Below are positions 14,787 through 16,265 of a DNA stretch of 16,265 bases, one piece after another. The first letter of the stretch is position 1. Each line of letters begins with the position of its first letter. The stretch is from assembly GCA_027019845.1 (NCBI GenBank), contig JALUWE010000112.1, forward strand, positions 1 through 16,265. The letters run 5' to 3'. The position numbers and the translations under genes were made by a program. Source of the stretch: Anaerolineales bacterium (lineage in GTDB: Bacteria > Chloroflexota > Anaerolineae > Anaerolineales > JABWBV01). The notes below the pieces were generated by a model, which saw only the letters and a program-made list of their open reading frames with translations, had not been told where the DNA came from and searched no databases.

Positions 14787-15305
14787 CTACCTGCCTACCC
14801 GCTCCGCCAGATAGCGGTCGCGCAGGCCGTGGTACGCGGTCGCGGCGCGTTGAATCCAGTCCAATGCGCTGCCGGTCAGTTCCTTTTTGACCCGGGCGGG
14901 TGAACCGGCCACCAGGGTGCGCGGCGGCACCTTCATTCCCTCGGCCACCACGCTACCGGCCGCGATCATCACCTCCTCGCCGATCTCCGCGCGGTGCAGC
15001 ACCACCGCGTTCATGCCCACCACGCTGCGCGCGCCCAGGCGGCAGCCCTCCAGCACCGCGCCGTGGCCTACGGTGACGTTTTCCTCCAGAATGGTGAACG
15101 AATCTTCCGGCACGTGCAGGGTGGCGTTGTCCTGCACGTTGCTGCCGGCCCCGATCAGGATCGTGCCGTGGTCGCCGCGCAGCACCGCGCCGAACCAGAT
15201 GCTGGCCCCGTCCCCGACGCGCACATCCCCGATCAGCACCGCGTTGGGCGCGATGAACACACCTTCCCCGATCTGGGGGCGTTTGCCTTCGAACTCGATC
15301 AGCAT
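14787..15305 (-). CDS. Gamma-carbonic anhydrase-like left-handed beta-helix protein
   Basis: 172 aa, the usual length of YrdA/PaaY/gamma-CA proteins. Hexapeptide repeats cover most of the chain (VFIAPNAVLIGDVRVGDGASIWFGAVLRGD and on). Arg43 and Asp45 (VLRGD), Gln58 (NVQDN), His64 (ATLH) and His81 (VGHG) match active-site positions of the family. The third metal ligand, normally His in GHxxxxHGC, is Glu86 (GHGAVLEGC), so carbonic anhydrase activity is doubtful. ATG 15303-15305 lies 1 nt after the stop of the enoyl-CoA hydratase, so the two are translationally coupled. The last codons (RVGR, stop) lie in a TACCTGCCTACCCGCT stretch that is also part of the conserved flank of the 9-bp array at 2036-2050. 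Confidence 0.92.
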   Translation of the reverse strand: MLIEFEGKRPQIGEGVFIAPNAVLIGDVRVGDGASIWFGAVLRGDHGTILIGAGSNVQDNATLHVPEDSFTILEENVTVGHGAVLEGCRLGARSVVGMNAVVLHRAEIGEEVMIAAGSVVAEGMKVPPRTLVAGSPARVKKELTGSALDWIQRAATAYHGLRDRYLAERVGR

Positions 15306-15306
15306 G

Positions 15307-16089
15307 TCAGCGGCCCTGGTATTGGGGTTTGCGCTTTTCGCGGAAGGCGCGGATGCCCTCGCGGTGGTCTTCGGTTTTGATCAGAATGGACTGTGCCAGG
15401 CCCTCGACCACGATGCCCGAGGTCTGGTCCATGTTGGCGATGGTGTTGAGCAATTTTTTCGCCAACCCGATGGCCTGCGGCGCGCGCTTGAGCAGGGTGC
15501 GGGCGTAGGTGTGGGCCTCCTCCATCAAGCGGTCGTCGGGCACCACTTTGTTGACCAGGCCGATCTGGTGGGCTTCTGTGGCCGGGATCATGGTGCCCAT
15601 CCAGATCAGTTCTTTGGCTTTGGGCAGGCCGATGGTGCGGATGAAGCGGGCGCAGCCGCCCACGCCCGGGATCAGGCCGATGTAGTTTTCGCGGAACCCG
15701 AAGGTGGCGCTCTCCGCGGCCAGGCGGATGTCACACGCCAGGGCAAGTTCCAACCCCGCGCCGGTGGCCGGGCCGTTGATGGCCGCGATGACCGGCTTTT
15801 CCAGGGCCTCCAGGTCGTCGAAGAACTTGGTCAGGCGGCGGCTGTTGGCGCGGAATTCGGGTGTCAGCCAGTCTTTCTCGAAGTGGCTGATGTCCCCGCC
15901 GGAGGAAAAGCCGCGGCCCGCGCCGGTGAAGACCACCACGCGAATTTCGGGGTCGAAAAACAGCCGTTCGGCCAGCGCGGTGAAGTCGTGGCGCATGTCC
16001 ATGTTGACCGCGTTGAGCACTTCCGGGCGGTTGAGGGTGACGGTGGCAATACCGTCTTGCAGGTCGAAGAGTAAGGTTTTGTAGGGCAT
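15307..16089 (-). CDS. Enoyl-CoA hydratase/isomerase family protein
   Basis: 260 aa, the typical crotonase length. Seen: TVTLNRPEVLNAVN, the CoA/oxyanion region GRGFSSGGDI (59-67), PVIAAINGPATGAGLELALACDIRLAA with Glu114, and ATFGFRENYIGLIPGVGG with Glu134. The last two correspond to the catalytic Glu144 and Glu164 of rat enoyl-CoA hydratase, so hydratase activity is likely. The substrate chain length or pathway cannot be told from this window. ATG 16089 starts the conserved N-terminus and is preceded by CCCC with no Shine-Dalgarno. It is followed after 1 nt by the gamma-CA-like gene. Upstream is repeat DNA. Confidence 0.94.
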   Translation of the reverse strand: MPYKTLLFDLQDGIATVTLNRPEVLNAVNMDMRHDFTALAERLFFDPEIRVVVFTGAGRGFSSGGDISHFEKDWLTPEFRANSRRLTKFFDDLEALEKPVIAAINGPATGAGLELALACDIRLAAESATFGFRENYIGLIPGVGGCARFIRTIGLPKAKELIWMGTMIPATEAHQIGLVNKVVPDDRLMEEAHTYARTLLKRAPQAIGLAKKLLNTIANMDQTSGIVVEGLAQSILIKTEDHREGIRAFREKRKPQYQGR

Positions 16090-16104
16090 GGGGATCGGGG
16101 GGTT

Positions 16105-16150
16105 GGTTGGTCTAATTGGTCTTATTGGTCTGATTGGTCTGATTGGTTTG
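16105..16150. repeat. Short GGTCTGATT 9-bp array
   Basis: Units GGTCTAATT, GGTCTTATT and GGTCTGATT (twice) are the reverse complement of the right arm (AATCAGACC) of the compound arrays. No core is seen here. It lies in the leader of the enoyl-CoA hydratase gene. Confidence 0.88.
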
Positions 16151-16187
16151 TCGGGTGGGTGGGAAGAAGCTCAGCGATGGTGAGGGG

Positions 16188-16220
16188 GATTCTTCGGGCA
16201 CTTCGTGCCCTCAGAATGAC
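16188..16220 (-). repeat. 33-bp hairpin repeat (ATTCT type), best palindromic copy
   Basis: On the minus strand it has ATTCT, GA, GGGCAC, triloop GAA, GTGCCC, GA, AGAAT. All stems pair perfectly. Confidence 0.88.
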
Positions 16221-16265
16221 CGGGGACGGGGGACCGGGGACGGGAGCCGGGGCGTGGTATTGGGG
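16221..16265. repeat. GC-rich (CGGGGACC) repeat and start of another array at the right edge
   Basis: CGGGGACGG/GGACCGGGGAC units are followed by GGGGCGTGGTATTGGGG. The latter is the reverse complement of the CCCCAATAACCACGCCCC motif at 9439-9457. Confidence 0.7.

Noticed and set aside
14473..14814. Open frame giving (SYL)n and (SDQ)n peptide repeats, and the similar frame at 1770-2144
   Set aside because: The 9-bp period keeps several frames open and yields low-complexity peptides; there is no start signal or family similarity, so it is repeat DNA, not a gene.

Overview
The window is GC-rich bacterial DNA. It holds twelve protein genes of recognisable families and one probable six-codon ORF. 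Almost every gap between genes is filled with short tandem repeats or palindromic repeats. Three things fit an anaerobic or facultative member of the Chloroflexota (Anaerolineae-like): a lipoprotein with a long Pro/Thr/Glu linker, corrinoid methyl-transfer genes beside B12 uptake genes, and abundant 7-9 bp repeats. No rRNA or marker gene is present, so this placement is an inference of moderate confidence.

Left part (1-3834, all minus strand): the N-terminal part of an exported PQQ-type glucose/sorbosone dehydrogenase, running off the left edge; surE, coupled to it; a DUF1638 protein; and a pterin-binding methyltransferase of the methyltetrahydrofolate:corrinoid type. Middle part (3947-7667): a RACo-like Fe-S/ASKHA activator of corrinoid proteins (minus strand) lies divergent to a GntR/UTRA regulator and a B12-binding corrinoid protein (plus strand). 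The shared intergenic region carries a strong sigma70-type promoter for the minus-strand genes, and TGGTAYAC sites overlap its -10. Together DUF1638, methyltransferase, activator, regulator and corrinoid protein form a corrinoid-dependent methyl-transfer module. The substrate-specific methyltransferase (MttB/MtaB/MtvB type) is not in the window.

Right of this are an sn-glycerol-1-phosphate dehydrogenase-like gene (minus), then a repeat-rich stretch, then a clear cobalamin riboswitch with a terminator. The riboswitch heads a plus-strand vitamin B12 ABC transporter: lipoprotein BtuF, permease BtuC and ATPase BtuD. This uptake system plausibly supplies the cofactor of the methyl-transfer module. 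The last third (13613-16089, minus) has a metal-dependent amidohydrolase, a gamma-carbonic-anhydrase-like hexapeptide protein with one metal ligand replaced, and an enoyl-CoA hydratase.

The most unusual aspect is the repeat landscape. A family of hairpins with 33-bp and 46-bp forms has variable but complementary arms around a GNA triloop, and many copies have GA/GA junctions. Two compound arrays of 9-bp units are arranged as long imperfect palindromes around a shared core. There are also (GGGTAATT)n octamers, (GTTCAGT)n heptamers, a 28-bp perfect palindrome present twice, and a MITE-like element. Several genes start directly after such arrays and have no Shine-Dalgarno sequence, and some C-terminal codons and stop codons lie inside repeat DNA.
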